From GCA-2718035 sp964435285 (GTDB lineage Bacteria > Bacteroidota > Bacteroidia > Flavobacteriales > TMED113), in NCBI GenBank assembly GCA_964435285.1, contig CAYSYA010000005.1, forward strand, positions 74,856 to 138,855: a stretch of DNA of 64,000 nt. Direction: 5' to 3'. The notes beneath the pieces were generated by a model. It ran no database searches. It was not told the DNA's origin and saw nothing but the letters and a program-made list of their open reading frames with translations. This document shows positions 16,107 through 25,556 of this stretch, piece after piece; position 1 is the stretch's first letter, and each line of letters starts with the position of its first letter. Made by a program: the position numbers and the translations under genes.

Positions 16107-18087
16107 AGACATCTGTAAAGGGATACCTAAAACTTTACCAAAAAAATATATTTATAATAAAAATGAGAATCATGCTCCTCACAGAAAAGATATATTGACA
16201 TTTGAAGAAAAAAAATTAGCGTTAAAAAATGCACTAAGATATTTTCCAAAAAAACATCATAAAATATTAATTAGAGAATTTTATAATGAATTAAAAAAAT
16301 ATGGAAGAATTTATATGTATAGGTTCAAACCCTCTTATAAAATAACTGCTGAAAATTTAAATGCATATCCACATAAAAGTAAACAAGCTGCAGCTATTAT
16401 GATGATGTTGAATAATAATCTTGATGAAGCTGTTGCACAACACCCATCAGAACTTATAACATATGGTGGGAATGGTTCAGTTTTTCAGAATTGGGCTCAG
16501 TACAGATTAACTATGAAATATCTTTCTGAGATGAATGATATGCAAACATTAGTAATTTATTCAGGGCATCCAATGGGTTTATTTCCTTCACAAAAAAATT
16601 CTCCGAGAGTTGTTGTCACTAACGGTATGATGATACCAAATTACTCGAAGCAAGATGATTGGGAAAAGTTTAATGCTCTCGGAGTTACTCAATTTGGACA
16701 AATGACAGCAGGTTCATTTATGTATATAGGACCTCAAGGTATAGTTCACGGTACAACTATAACAATTCTAAATGCTTTGAGAAAGATTAAAAACAAAAAT
16801 AAATGGAAACTATTTTTAACATCAGGTCTAGGGGGTATGAGTGGAGCACAACCTAAAGCAGCAAAAATAGCAGGTATAACTAGTATTACTGCAGAAGTTA
16901 ATAAAAATGCAATTCAAAAAAGGTTTGAACAAGGTTGGATAGATGAAATTATAGATAATATTGACAGACTTGTCAGAAGAATCGAAGAACTAAAACAAAA
17001 AAATGAAATTTCATCTATTGGTTATCATGGAAACATTGTAGAAATTTGGGAAGAATTTAATAAAAGAAAAATTTTTATTGATATTGCTTCTGATCAAACT
17101 TCATTACACAATCCGTGGTCAGGAGGATATTATCCTATTTCTTTATCATTTAAAGAGGCAAATAAAATGATTAAAGAAGCTCCTGAAATATTTAAAAGAC
17201 ATGTTAAAAAATCTCTTTTAAGACAAGTCAAAGCCATAAATAACCACACAAAAAAAGGAACTTATTTCTTTGATTACGGAAATGCCTTTCTTCTAGAATC
17301 TGGAAGAGCTAAAGCAAATATTTTTCAAAAAAATGGGATGTATAAATACCCATCTTATGTTCAAGATATAATGGGTCCAATATGTTTTGACTATGGATTT
17401 GGCCCATTTAGATGGGTATGTGCATCAAATAGAAAAAAAGATTTAAAAATAACCGATCAAATTGCAATTGATGTCTTAAAAAGATTACAAAAAAAAGCTT
17501 CCAAAGATATAAAAGAACAAATGCAAGATAATATAGACTGGATTATTTCTGCTCAAAAAAATAAATTAGTAGTTGGTTCACAAGCTAGAATATTATATGC
17601 AAATTGTGAAGGTAGAATAGAAATTGCTAAAGCTTTCAATAATGCAATAAAAAAGAAAATAATTGGTCCTATTATTTTAGGAAGAGATCATCATGACGTA
17701 GCGGGAACAGACTCTCCTTTTAGAGAAACTTCTAACATATATGATGGCTCTCAATTCACATCAGATATGGCTATCCACAATGTGATAGGTGATAGTTTTA
17801 GAGGAGCAACGTGGGTATCCATTCATAACGGAGGAGGTGTAGGTTGGGGAGAAGTAATCAATGGGGGATTTGGGATGCTTTTAGATGGAAGTAAACAATC
17901 TAAAGAAAACTTAACAAACATGCTAAATTGGGATGTAAATAATGGTATAGCTAGAAGGTCTTGGGCAAGAAATAAAGGGGCAATTAGTACTATAAAATTA
18001 GCTATGAAAGAAAATCCACTTCTAAAAGTTACTATCCCAAATATAGTTGATGAAGGTATAATTAATTCTCTAAAAGAAAAGAATTAA
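16084..18087 (+). CDS. hutU: Urocanate hydratase
   Basis: NAD-dependent hydration of urocanate to imidazolone propionate in histidine breakdown. At 667 aa it is longer than the ~555-aa enzymes of Proteobacteria, a long form I recall from Bacteroidota. Conserved segments are TYGGNGSVFQNWAQYRLTM, SGHPMGLFPS, TSGLGGMSGAQPKAAKIAG, DQTSLHNPWSGGYYP, CFDYGFGPFRWVC (near residue 440) and GGVGWGEVINGGFGM. It overlaps the DUF5522 gene upstream by 23 bases and alaS downstream by 26 bases (convergent). No hutH, hutI or hutG is in the window, so the pathway is split across the genome or incomplete. Confidence 0.92.
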   Translation: MKKKQQLKDICKGIPKTLPKKYIYNKNENHAPHRKDILTFEEKKLALKNALRYFPKKHHKILIREFYNELKKYGRIYMYRFKPSYKITAENLNAYPHKSKQAAAIMMMLNNNLDEAVAQHPSELITYGGNGSVFQNWAQYRLTMKYLSEMNDMQTLVIYSGHPMGLFPSQKNSPRVVVTNGMMIPNYSKQDDWEKFNALGVTQFGQMTAGSFMYIGPQGIVHGTTITILNALRKIKNKNKWKLFLTSGLGGMSGAQPKAAKIAGITSITAEVNKNAIQKRFEQGWIDEIIDNIDRLVRRIEELKQKNEISSIGYHGNIVEIWEEFNKRKIFIDIASDQTSLHNPWSGGYYPISLSFKEANKMIKEAPEIFKRHVKKSLLRQVKAINNHTKKGTYFFDYGNAFLLESGRAKANIFQKNGMYKYPSYVQDIMGPICFDYGFGPFRWVCASNRKKDLKITDQIAIDVLKRLQKKASKDIKEQMQDNIDWIISAQKNKLVVGSQARILYANCEGRIEIAKAFNNAIKKKIIGPIILGRDHHDVAGTDSPFRETSNIYDGSQFTSDMAIHNVIGDSFRGATWVSIHNGGGVGWGEVINGGFGMLLDGSKQSKENLTNMLNWDVNNGIARRSWARNKGAISTIKLAMKENPLLKVTIPNIVDEGIINSLKEKN

Positions 18088-20683
18088 TTTTTTTGATTAC
18101 ATCTGGTACTTTGTTAATTTTTTTACCAGATGCAGTCGCAAAAAAATCCTGTCCCCCACCAGAACCATCTAAGTCTTTAGAAAATTCTTTTATAAGATCA
18201 TTTGCATTCCAATTTTTTAGCTCAATAAGATCTTTAGAAATTCCAAGATTAAAAATAACTTTATCCTCATGAGCTGAAAACAACGCTAAAAACAAATTAC
18301 TAGTTTTGTTAAGGAGATTAAATGAGATTTTTTTTAACATTTTAGGTGACATTTCAGAAGAAAAAATTAAAACATTTATTTCTTTAATTTTTACTATAGA
18401 CTTCAACAGTTTTTCTTGAATCAAATCTGATTCTCTAGATTCTAAAAAATCAACTTTATCTTTTAATTTTTTATTCTCTAAAATTAAATTCTCAACAGCT
18501 TTAATGGGGTTTTGATAATTTTTTACAATCTGCTTTATTAAATTAAAATCTTTAGCAATAGACTCAAAATAGGAAATAGCATTAATACTAGTTATAGCCT
18601 CAATTCTTCTAACTCCAGAAGCAACTGAGCTTTCGGAAATAATCTTAAATAACCCAATCTCATTAGTATTTCGCACATGTGTTCCTCCACATAATTCAAC
18701 TGACTCACCATACTTAATAACACGAACTGACTCGTCATACTTTTCTCCAAACAAAGCCATCGCTCCAATACTCTTAGCATAATCTAATGAAACATTTAAC
18801 ATTTCTTCAAGTTTAATTCCTGATAAAATTTTTTGATTTATATTATTTTCAATAATTTTTATTTTGTCTTCATTTATTTTTTCAAAATGAGAAAAATCAA
18901 ATCTTAAATGATTATAATCAACTAATGAACCCTTTTGCTCAACGTGAGAGCCTAGTAAACTAATTAATTCGCTGTGTAGCAAATGAGTGGCCGTATGGTT
19001 TCTTGAATTAAGTTTTCTCTTATTTATATTAATTTTAACTAAATAATCTTTGTCCAAATTTTTTGGCAACCTTTCAACTAAATGAAGTATTAAATTATTC
19101 TCTTTCTTTGTGTTAATTATTGAAATTTCACTGTCATCTAAAAATAGTGAACCTTGGTCACCTACCTGTCCTCCTCCCTCAGGGTAAAAAGGAGTTTGAT
19201 TAAAAACTAAATGGTAAAATTTCTTGTTCTTTATATTGACTTCTCTATACATTAAAATTTTTACAAGAGACTCGTATAGTAATGGATCTTGATAGCCCAA
19301 AAAACCTTTTTGATCTTCCTTAGATAAAATAATCCATTCTTTTGATGAAAAATTTGCAAATGATTTTGATCTTTGTTTTTGTTCATTTAGATACATTTTA
19401 TAATCCTTTTCTGAGAAGGATTTTCCATGTTCCTTAAAAATGACTGCTGTTAAATCTTTTGGAAAACCGTAGGTGTCATATAGTTCAAATACTTTTTTTG
19501 AGTCAATAATATTTGAATTTGACTTTTTAATTATTTCCTGAATTAAACTTGTTCCTTTTTCCAACGTTTTAAAAAAGGTTTTTTCTTCCTCATTTATAAT
19601 ATTTGAAACATATTTAATTTGTGTAGAAATTTCAGGAAAAACTGATGAAAATTTATTAAACACTATTTCAACTAAATGACACAAAAAAGGTGATTCAAAA
19701 TTGAGAAATGAAAAACCGTATCTAACGGCTCTTCTAAGAATTCTTCTAATTACATACCCAGCCCCAACATTACTTGGTAATTGGCCATCTGCAATAGCAA
19801 AAGAAACAGCTCTAATATGATCCACCACCACTCTAATTGCAATATCTTTTTCTTCTTCTTTTCCGTAAATGAAGCCAGATTTTTTAGAAATTTCATTAAT
19901 TAAATCTGAAAAAATATCAGTATCATAGGTTGATTTTTTTTCTTGAAGAACCATGGATAATCTTTCAAAACCCATACCAGTATCAACATGTTTTTTTGAT
20001 AAATTTTCCAACACTCCACTATCTTTTCTATTATATTGCATGAAAACTAAATTCCATAGCTCTATAACTTCTGGGTGATCTTTATTAATTAATTTTTTTC
20101 CATCAATTTTTTTCCTTTCGTTGATATCCCTTAAATCTATATGTATTTCTGAACATGGACCACAAGGACCAATATTACCCATTTCCCAAAAATTATATGA
20201 TTTTGAACAAGCAATAATTCTATCATTCGAAATAATAGAAGACCAAATATTTCTTGATTCAATATCTTCTTCAAGATTGTCAGATTTATCACCAGCAAAA
20301 ATTGTTATATATAGTCTATCCTTATCAATTTTTAAAACGTTAGTTAAAAACTCCCATGACCACAAAATAGCTTCTTTTTTAAAATAATCTCCGAAAGACC
20401 AATTCCCTAACATTTCGAACATGGTATGGTGATATGTATCGTGACCCACTTCTTCTAAATCATTATGTTTTCCAGAAACCCTTAAACATCTTTGTGAATT
20501 TACTACTCTTTGGTACTTTGCTTTTTTATTATCTAAGAATAAATCCTTGAATTGATTCATTCCAGCATTTACAAACATTAAGGTTGGATCGTCCTTAATT
20601 ACCAAAGGACTTGATTTAATAATTGAATGTCCTTTCTCTTTAAAAAAAGCAATAAAACTCTTACGTATATGTTCAGATTTCAT
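18062..20683 (-). CDS. alaS: Alanine--tRNA ligase
   Basis: Class II aminoacyl-tRNA synthetase, 873 aa, complete. The N-terminal catalytic core begins with IRKSFIAFFKEKGH, then FVNAGMNQFKDLFL and GNWSFGDYFKKEAI. The middle editing domain carries the zinc-binding HTATHLLHSEL and CGGTHVRNTNEIG. The C-terminal DHHA1-like domain ends with DGSGGGQDFFATASGK. The start ATG at 20683 gives the canonical N-terminus MKSEHIRKSF. Its last 26 bases lie inside the convergent hutU gene. Confidence 0.96.
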   Translation of the reverse strand: MKSEHIRKSFIAFFKEKGHSIIKSSPLVIKDDPTLMFVNAGMNQFKDLFLDNKKAKYQRVVNSQRCLRVSGKHNDLEEVGHDTYHHTMFEMLGNWSFGDYFKKEAILWSWEFLTNVLKIDKDRLYITIFAGDKSDNLEEDIESRNIWSSIISNDRIIACSKSYNFWEMGNIGPCGPCSEIHIDLRDINERKKIDGKKLINKDHPEVIELWNLVFMQYNRKDSGVLENLSKKHVDTGMGFERLSMVLQEKKSTYDTDIFSDLINEISKKSGFIYGKEEEKDIAIRVVVDHIRAVSFAIADGQLPSNVGAGYVIRRILRRAVRYGFSFLNFESPFLCHLVEIVFNKFSSVFPEISTQIKYVSNIINEEEKTFFKTLEKGTSLIQEIIKKSNSNIIDSKKVFELYDTYGFPKDLTAVIFKEHGKSFSEKDYKMYLNEQKQRSKSFANFSSKEWIILSKEDQKGFLGYQDPLLYESLVKILMYREVNIKNKKFYHLVFNQTPFYPEGGGQVGDQGSLFLDDSEISIINTKKENNLILHLVERLPKNLDKDYLVKININKRKLNSRNHTATHLLHSELISLLGSHVEQKGSLVDYNHLRFDFSHFEKINEDKIKIIENNINQKILSGIKLEEMLNVSLDYAKSIGAMALFGEKYDESVRVIKYGESVELCGGTHVRNTNEIGLFKIISESSVASGVRRIEAITSINAISYFESIAKDFNLIKQIVKNYQNPIKAVENLILENKKLKDKVDFLESRESDLIQEKLLKSIVKIKEINVLIFSSEMSPKMLKKISFNLLNKTSNLFLALFSAHEDKVIFNLGISKDLIELKNWNANDLIKEFSKDLDGSGGGQDFFATASGKKINKVPDVIKKINSFLLEN

Positions 20684-20727
20684 AATTGATACTAAGGTAA
20701 AAAAATAGGTCTATAAAATAATTTATA

Positions 20728-20735
20728 TAAATTTG
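20728..20735 (+). promoter_or_regulatory. Candidate -7 element TAAATTTG upstream of the M23 peptidase
   Basis: TAAATTTG matches TAnnTTTG and lies 50 bases before the ATG at 20786, in the 102-base gap divergent from alaS. No convincing -33 element is seen about 20 bases upstream, so it is tentative. Confidence 0.35.
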
Positions 20736-20785
20736 CATTCTTTTAAACACGTTGTGTATTTAAATTTAATTAAATATTATCAGAA

Positions 20786-21748
20786 ATGATAAAAACAAAA
20801 TACTATTACGATAAAGAAACTTTGAGTTATAAGAAAGTAAAAAACTCAAAATTTGGTTTTTTAAAAAATCTTTTGATTTTATTCATGCCTGTTTTAATTA
20901 TGAGTACGGGTTTTAGCTTTGTAATTTTGTCTTTTTTCAAAACTCCAAACGAAATACTACTTCAAAAGGAAATAAATCAATTAACTGCTGAGTTCAAAAA
21001 AATTGAGAATAAAATAATTTCTACAGAAAAAACTTTAAATGAACTGTCAGAAAAAGATGCGAAAATCTATAGAATAATGTTAGATGCTAGTCCAATTAGT
21101 GATGATGTTAGACTTGCTGGATTCGGAGGGGTTGATAAATACTCAAATCTTGAAAAACTACATTCTACTGAAATGATAATTGATATTTCAAAAAAAACAG
21201 ACCAACTGATCAAAAAATTAGGAATTCAATCCAAATCTCTTGACGAATTGTTTTCTTTAGCTATTGAACATAGTGAAAAGATTCAGTGTATTCCTGCTAT
21301 CGAACCTTTATCAAAAAAAGATTACTCAAGAATTTCATCTGGATTTGGCCCAAGAATTGATCCTCATTACAAAATAAGAAAAATGCATACAGGTACTGAT
21401 TTTGCTGCTCCTACGGGAACACCAGTTTATGCAACAGGAAATGGAAAAATAATTGAGGCTGTTAATAGATCAAGAGGAGGATATGGTAAATTTATTGTGA
21501 TTGATCATGGGTATGGATATAAAACTCAATATGCTCACTTAAGTAAGTTAGCGGTAAATACAGGTCAAAATGTAAAAAGAGGAGAATTAATAGGATACGT
21601 TGGAAATACTGGAAAGTCAACAAGCCCTCATCTTCATTATGAAGTTAGAATAAACAACAAAAAAGTTAATCCAATTGATTATTTTTACAATGATTTAACA
21701 ATTGAAGAATATGATCAAATGCGCAAAAATTATTCGCAAAAAAACTAA
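20786..21748 (+). CDS. Membrane-anchored M23 family metallopeptidase
   Basis: LytM-type peptidoglycan endopeptidase or regulator, 320 aa. One transmembrane segment lies at ~30-50 (LLILFMPVLIMSTGFSFVIL). A periplasmic coiled-coil stretch follows (~58-90), then the C-terminal M23 domain (~190-300). The zinc motifs are kept: MHTGTDFAAPTGTPV (HxxxD) and SPHLHYEVR (HxH), so it looks catalytically active. A homologue next to alaS is something I recall from Flavobacteriia. The CapA-like gene starts within its 3' end, so the two are coupled. Confidence 0.9.
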   Translation: MIKTKYYYDKETLSYKKVKNSKFGFLKNLLILFMPVLIMSTGFSFVILSFFKTPNEILLQKEINQLTAEFKKIENKIISTEKTLNELSEKDAKIYRIMLDASPISDDVRLAGFGGVDKYSNLEKLHSTEMIIDISKKTDQLIKKLGIQSKSLDELFSLAIEHSEKIQCIPAIEPLSKKDYSRISSGFGPRIDPHYKIRKMHTGTDFAAPTGTPVYATGNGKIIEAVNRSRGGYGKFIVIDHGYGYKTQYAHLSKLAVNTGQNVKRGELIGYVGNTGKSTSPHLHYEVRINNKKVNPIDYFYNDLTIEEYDQMRKNYSQKN

Positions 21749-22859
21749 TTACTTAAATAGAAAAAAAAAATTAATAGAAACAAATCTATTAATTCTATTT
21801 TTTTTATGTAACTCTGTTTTTTTAAACGCACAATCATCTTTTGACACTACACAAATAGTTGAAGATAATTCTATTTCAAAAAAAATTATAAAAATTACAG
21901 CTGTTGGAGACATCATGTTTGGAACTAATTTTCCAGCAAAAAAATATTTACCTAAAAATGAGGATTGTATTCCTCTGATTGAAAATGTTATAGAATTTTT
22001 TAATAATTCCGATATTATTTTTGGAAATCTTGAAGGCTGTATATCAGACAATGCTCCTCCAAGAAAAAGATGTAATGACCCAACAAAATGTTATTTATAT
22101 AGAATGCCAAAAAAATTTGGTAATTGTTTAAAGTACGCAGGATTTAATCTAATTAGTTTAGCAAATAATCACACGTGGGACTTTGGTGAAGAAGGGGTCG
22201 AAGATACAAAAAGCGTTTTAAATTCATTAAATATAAATTACGCTGGACTGGACTATAAACCTTATACAATATTTGATTTAAATGATAGTACAAAAATTGG
22301 CTTTTGCTCATTTGCTCCCAATTATAGAACACCATCATTACTAAAAATTGAAAAAGCTCAAGAAATTGTCCAAAATTTATCCAAAAAGTGTGATATAGTA
22401 ATTGTTTCATTTCATGGTGGTGGTGAGGGTTCTAAATTTCAAAATGTAACTAGAGAAACAGAGTACTGCTATGGAGAAAACAGGGGAAACGTTTATAAAT
22501 TTTCACATGCTATGATTGATGCAGGTGCAGACGTTATTATAGGTCATGGTCCTCATGTAACAAGAGCAATTGATATTTATAAAAATAAATTTATTGCATA
22601 TAGCTTGGGTAATTTTTGTACCTATGGTAGATTTAATCTCTCTGGGTCTAAAGGAATAGCTCCAATTTTACAATTAGAAATTTCAGATAAAGGTGAATTT
22701 ATTTCCGGAAAAATTATTCCAATCAAGCAAATAAGCGGGGGCTATGTATATCCTGATAAAGAAAAAAAGGCAATTAAAAAAGTTCAAGACTTGACAAATA
22801 TCGACTTTCCTAATCATAAAATTAATATTGATGATGATGGAAATATAAGTATAAAATAA
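21711..22859 (+). CDS. Secreted CapA-family (PGA_cap) metallophosphatase-like protein
   Basis: Protein of about 383 aa whose start overlaps the M23 gene by 38 bases; I take ATG 21711 over the TTG at 21702. A basic N-terminus is followed by a hydrophobic signal sequence (TNLLILFFLCNSVFLNAQ). The mature part has the CapA/calcineurin-like motifs: AVGDIMFGTNF, FGNLEGCIS, LISLANNHTWDFGEEG, VSFHGGGEG, VIIGHGPHVTRAIDIY and AYSLGNF. CapA-like proteins act in poly-gamma-glutamate capsule systems, but many Bacteroidota copies lack capB/capC, as here, and are of unknown substrate. MerR follows directly after the stop codon. Confidence 0.83.
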   Translation: MIKCAKIIRKKTNYLNRKKKLIETNLLILFFLCNSVFLNAQSSFDTTQIVEDNSISKKIIKITAVGDIMFGTNFPAKKYLPKNEDCIPLIENVIEFFNNSDIIFGNLEGCISDNAPPRKRCNDPTKCYLYRMPKKFGNCLKYAGFNLISLANNHTWDFGEEGVEDTKSVLNSLNINYAGLDYKPYTIFDLNDSTKIGFCSFAPNYRTPSLLKIEKAQEIVQNLSKKCDIVIVSFHGGGEGSKFQNVTRETEYCYGENRGNVYKFSHAMIDAGADVIIGHGPHVTRAIDIYKNKFIAYSLGNFCTYGRFNLSGSKGIAPILQLEISDKGEFISGKIIPIKQISGGYVYPDKEKKAIKKVQDLTNIDFPNHKINIDDDGNISIK

Positions 22860-23198
22860 ATGCAAGAAAATAAAGAAACAAACGAAAAAATTTATTATTC
22901 AATTGGAGAAGTTTCAAAAATAATTGGAATATCAACTTCAAAAATAAGATTTTGGGAAAAAGAATTTGACTCAATTAAACCAAAGAAAAATAAAAAAGGG
23001 AATAGAATTTTTAATAAAAAGGAACTTAATAAGTTAAAATTAATACATCATTTATTAAAAGAAAAAAAATATACAATAGATGGCGCAAAGAAAAAAATGA
23101 GAAAAAACCCTGAAAAAACTGAAACTCACCAAAAAGTAATTGAAAATTTAAAAAAAATTAAAGCTGAATTAATTGAAATAAGAAAAAACTTAAACTAA
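22860..23198 (+). CDS. MerR-family transcriptional regulator
   Basis: A 112-aa DNA-binding protein. Residues ~12-80 form the MerR winged helix: YSIGEVSKIIGISTSKIRFW, then the wing KGNRIFNKKELNKLK and helix IHHLLKEKKYTIDGAKKKM. There is no long effector domain and no cysteine cluster, so it is unlike metal-sensing MerR proteins; the C-terminus is a short Lys-rich helix. It begins immediately after the CapA stop (TAA then ATG), as part of the M23-CapA transcript. Its 3' end overlaps hldD on the other strand by 9 bases. The target genes are unknown. Confidence 0.86.
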   Translation: MQENKETNEKIYYSIGEVSKIIGISTSKIRFWEKEFDSIKPKKNKKGNRIFNKKELNKLKLIHHLLKEKKYTIDGAKKKMRKNPEKTETHQKVIENLKKIKAELIEIRKNLN

Positions 23199-24119
23199 AT
23201 AGTTTAAAATATAATCACTAATTGCATTTTCAACTTTAGTAAATTTTTTCATGTAACCCGTTCCTCTAAGCTTACTAATATCAGCTCTTGTGTAATTTTG
23301 ATATTGTTTTTTTAATTTAGGAGGCATTTCAATGTACTCAACAATTTCTTTCTTTTCTAAAGATTTAAAAACATAACTAATTAAATTATTAAAACTAGTT
23401 ACCTGGCCTGAACCAACATTGTAAATTCCAGATTTGACATTGTTGATATATAAATAATAAATGACACTAGTTACATCATCTATGTAGACAAAATCTCTAC
23501 ATTGATCACCATGAGGAATACTTAAGTCATTTGATTTAAATAACTTCATTTTATTTGTTTTAATGACTTGGTTAAAAGATTGAAAAACAATTGATGACAT
23601 TGGTCCTTTTTTTGATTCATCAAATCCAAATACATTAAAAAACTTAAGACCAAACCAAATTGGTGGAGTTTCTTTTTCTGAAAGAACAAATTTATCAAAT
23701 TCATGTTTGGACTCAGCATATAAATTCAGTGGTTTATAAAAATTAATTTTTTTATGATCATCTGAAAATCCAAAACTTCCATCTCCATATGTAGCAGCAG
23801 AGGAAGCATAAATAAGTGGTATTGAAAAACTGACACATTTTCTCCAAACTTTAATGCTATAATTTAAATTATATTTATCTAGCTTATCTTTATCATTAAA
23901 TGTTGTATCAGTAATAGCTCCTAAATGAAAAATAAAATCAATATTATTTTTGTTTTTGTCTATGAAAGAAAATAAATTATCTGTTTCAATAAATGTTGAA
24001 TTCTTAATTTTTTTATTGTTTTTGAAGTCACATAAAACAATTTTAAGGCTTGTTAAAACCTCAATTTTTTTTAAGAAAGAACCAGCAATAAATCCAGAAG
24101 ATCCAGTAATAATAATCAT
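23190..24119 (-). CDS. hldD: ADP-glyceromanno-heptose 6-epimerase HldD
   Basis: Short-chain dehydrogenase/epimerase converting ADP-D-glycero-D-manno-heptose to the L-glycero form, the heptose donor for LPS inner core. The N-terminal NADP motif is TGSSGFIAGSF (residues 5-15). YASSAATYG and the catalytic YAESKHEFDKF follow. HldD-specific segments KFFNVFGFDESKKGPMSS, DQCRDFVYIDDV and the C-terminal YTRADISKLRGTGY separate it from other sugar epimerases. The 309 aa match the family. It stands alone on the minus strand with no hldE nearby. Confidence 0.87.
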   Translation of the reverse strand: MIIITGSSGFIAGSFLKKIEVLTSLKIVLCDFKNNKKIKNSTFIETDNLFSFIDKNKNNIDFIFHLGAITDTTFNDKDKLDKYNLNYSIKVWRKCVSFSIPLIYASSAATYGDGSFGFSDDHKKINFYKPLNLYAESKHEFDKFVLSEKETPPIWFGLKFFNVFGFDESKKGPMSSIVFQSFNQVIKTNKMKLFKSNDLSIPHGDQCRDFVYIDDVTSVIYYLYINNVKSGIYNVGSGQVTSFNNLISYVFKSLEKKEIVEYIEMPPKLKKQYQNYTRADISKLRGTGYMKKFTKVENAISDYILNYLV

Positions 24120-24129
24120 TATTCAATAA

Positions 24130-24163
24130 TTGATTTATAGTATAAATATAGTTAGTATATTTG
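24130..24163 (+). promoter_or_regulatory. Candidate Bacteroidota promoter for queD-folE2
   Basis: TATATTTG at 24156-24163 matches the -7 consensus TAnnTTTG. A TTG at 24130-24132, 23 bases upstream, could be the -33 element. The queD ATG is 23 bases downstream of the -7 box, giving a short leader. Confidence 0.5.
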
Positions 24164-24185
24164 AATACTTTTTAAAAAAATATAT

Positions 24186-24593
24186 ATGGTTTATATAACA
24201 AGAAGAGAGCGATTTTCAAGTGCTCATAAATTAGAAAATAAAAATTTTAATAAAGAAGAAAATACTAATATTTTTGGCTCTTGTTACAATATGCATGGTC
24301 ACAACTACGAATTATTTGTAACAGTAAAAGGAAAAGTAGATAAAGAAACTGGTTTTGTAACTAACTTAAAAGACTTAAAAAAAATATTAAAGTCATATGT
24401 AATTTCAAAACTTGATCATCAATTTATTAATGATGTTAGTTTCATGAAAGGGAAAATTGCTTCAACTGAAAATGTTTGTATTGCAATTTGGAATGAACTT
24501 GAAAAACCAATTAAAAACAAACTAAATTGTAAATTATTTTGTGTAAAAGTTTTAGAAACAGAAAATAATATTTTTGAATATTTTGGAAAATAA
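24186..24593 (+). CDS. queD: 6-carboxy-5,6,7,8-tetrahydropterin synthase QueD / PTPS family
   Basis: Zinc enzyme converting 7,8-dihydroneopterin triphosphate to 6-carboxytetrahydropterin (queuosine precursor route) or, in relatives, to 6-pyruvoyltetrahydropterin. In 135 aa the key residues are present: zinc ligands His14 (SSAHKL), His37 and His39 (YNMHGHNYE), catalytic Cys33, LDHQFIND, and the C-terminal Glu in ETENNIFEY. The Cys-x3-HGH pattern fits QueD/PTPS. folE2, which supplies its substrate, starts 7 bases after its stop, so the two form a metabolic unit. Confidence 0.88.
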   Translation: MVYITRRERFSSAHKLENKNFNKEENTNIFGSCYNMHGHNYELFVTVKGKVDKETGFVTNLKDLKKILKSYVISKLDHQFINDVSFMKGKIASTENVCIAIWNELEKPIKNKLNCKLFCVKVLETENNIFEYFGK

Positions 24594-24600
24594 AAAAAAG

Positions 24601-25533
24601 ATGAGTTTAATAGAAAAAAATTACGATTCAGAATACAAACCAAGTAAAAGTGAAGTTGAAAATTTTCCTGACTTACAGAATGGACCATCTTCACTTATCA
24701 AAGGAGCAGAAGTTGGAATCCAACATGTGGGAGTACATAATTTTAAACTTCCACTTAAATACAAAAAAAAGAACGGCGAAGATATTGAATTAGAAACAAA
24801 AGTTACAGGTACTGTTTCTTTAGAGGCTCATAAAAAAGGTATAAATATGTCCAGAATTATGAGGACATTTTACGAGTTTAAAGATGAATATATAATTGAA
24901 AAATTGGAAGATATTTTATTAAAGTATAAAAATGATTTAAGTTCATTTAATGCAAAAATTGGCCTACAATTTTCATACCCTATTTTACTACCCTCTTTAA
25001 GGTCGAATAATATAGGATTTCAATATTATAGAGTGTCATTTGAAGGACAAATCGATAAAAAAAGTAAGTTCAAAAAAATTATTCATTTCGACTTTGTATA
25101 CTCATCTGCATGTCCATGTTCTTATGAATTGGCTGAATATGCTAGAAAACATAGAAATAAAGCAACAGTAACTCATTCTCAACGTTCAGTAGCTAGAATT
25201 TCTGTAGAATTTGATAAAAATTTATGGATAGAAGATTTACAAAAAATATGTGAAAAAGCGCTTCAAACTGAGACACAAGTAATTGTAAAAAGAGAAGATG
25301 AAATGGCATTTGCTGAGTTAAATGGATCATATTTAAAATTTGTTGAAGATGCCGCGAGATTATTATATGAAGAATTGATTAAAGATAATCGAATTAAAGA
25401 CTTTAGAGTAATTTGCTCTCATCAAGAGTCTTTACATTCTCATGATGCTGTCTCTGTTATATTAGCTCCAGAAAGTAAATTTAGTAGTGAAATTTCACAT
25501 GAATTTTGGTCTTCCTTAATTCATGCATCTTAA
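24601..25533 (+). CDS. folE2: GTP cyclohydrolase FolE2 (GTP cyclohydrolase IB)
   Basis: Opens and rearranges GTP to 7,8-dihydroneopterin triphosphate, feeding folate and queuosine synthesis. It is unrelated in sequence to FolE except for the tunnelling fold. The ATG at 24601 is preferred; the TTG at 24574 would add nine residues inside queD. Family segments: IQHVGVHNFKLPL near residues 41-53, KGINMSRIMR, SSACPCSYELAEYA with the metal-binding cysteine, and THSQRSVARI. The 310 aa are normal length. Next to queD, it supports a queuosine or folate role; folK and folA are elsewhere in the window. Confidence 0.9.
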   Translation: MSLIEKNYDSEYKPSKSEVENFPDLQNGPSSLIKGAEVGIQHVGVHNFKLPLKYKKKNGEDIELETKVTGTVSLEAHKKGINMSRIMRTFYEFKDEYIIEKLEDILLKYKNDLSSFNAKIGLQFSYPILLPSLRSNNIGFQYYRVSFEGQIDKKSKFKKIIHFDFVYSSACPCSYELAEYARKHRNKATVTHSQRSVARISVEFDKNLWIEDLQKICEKALQTETQVIVKREDEMAFAELNGSYLKFVEDAARLLYEELIKDNRIKDFRVICSHQESLHSHDAVSVILAPESKFSSEISHEFWSSLIHAS

Positions 25534-25556
25534 AAAAATAATTAAAATTTTATTTT

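Noticed and set aside
18592..18780. Short frame on the same strand inside alaS, considered as a frameshift product
   Set aside because: AlaS reads through intact with all its motifs, so there is no frameshift to explain.
21711..22859. CapA-like protein as proof of a poly-gamma-glutamate capsule
   Set aside because: capB and capC are not present next to it; the fold alone is not enough.
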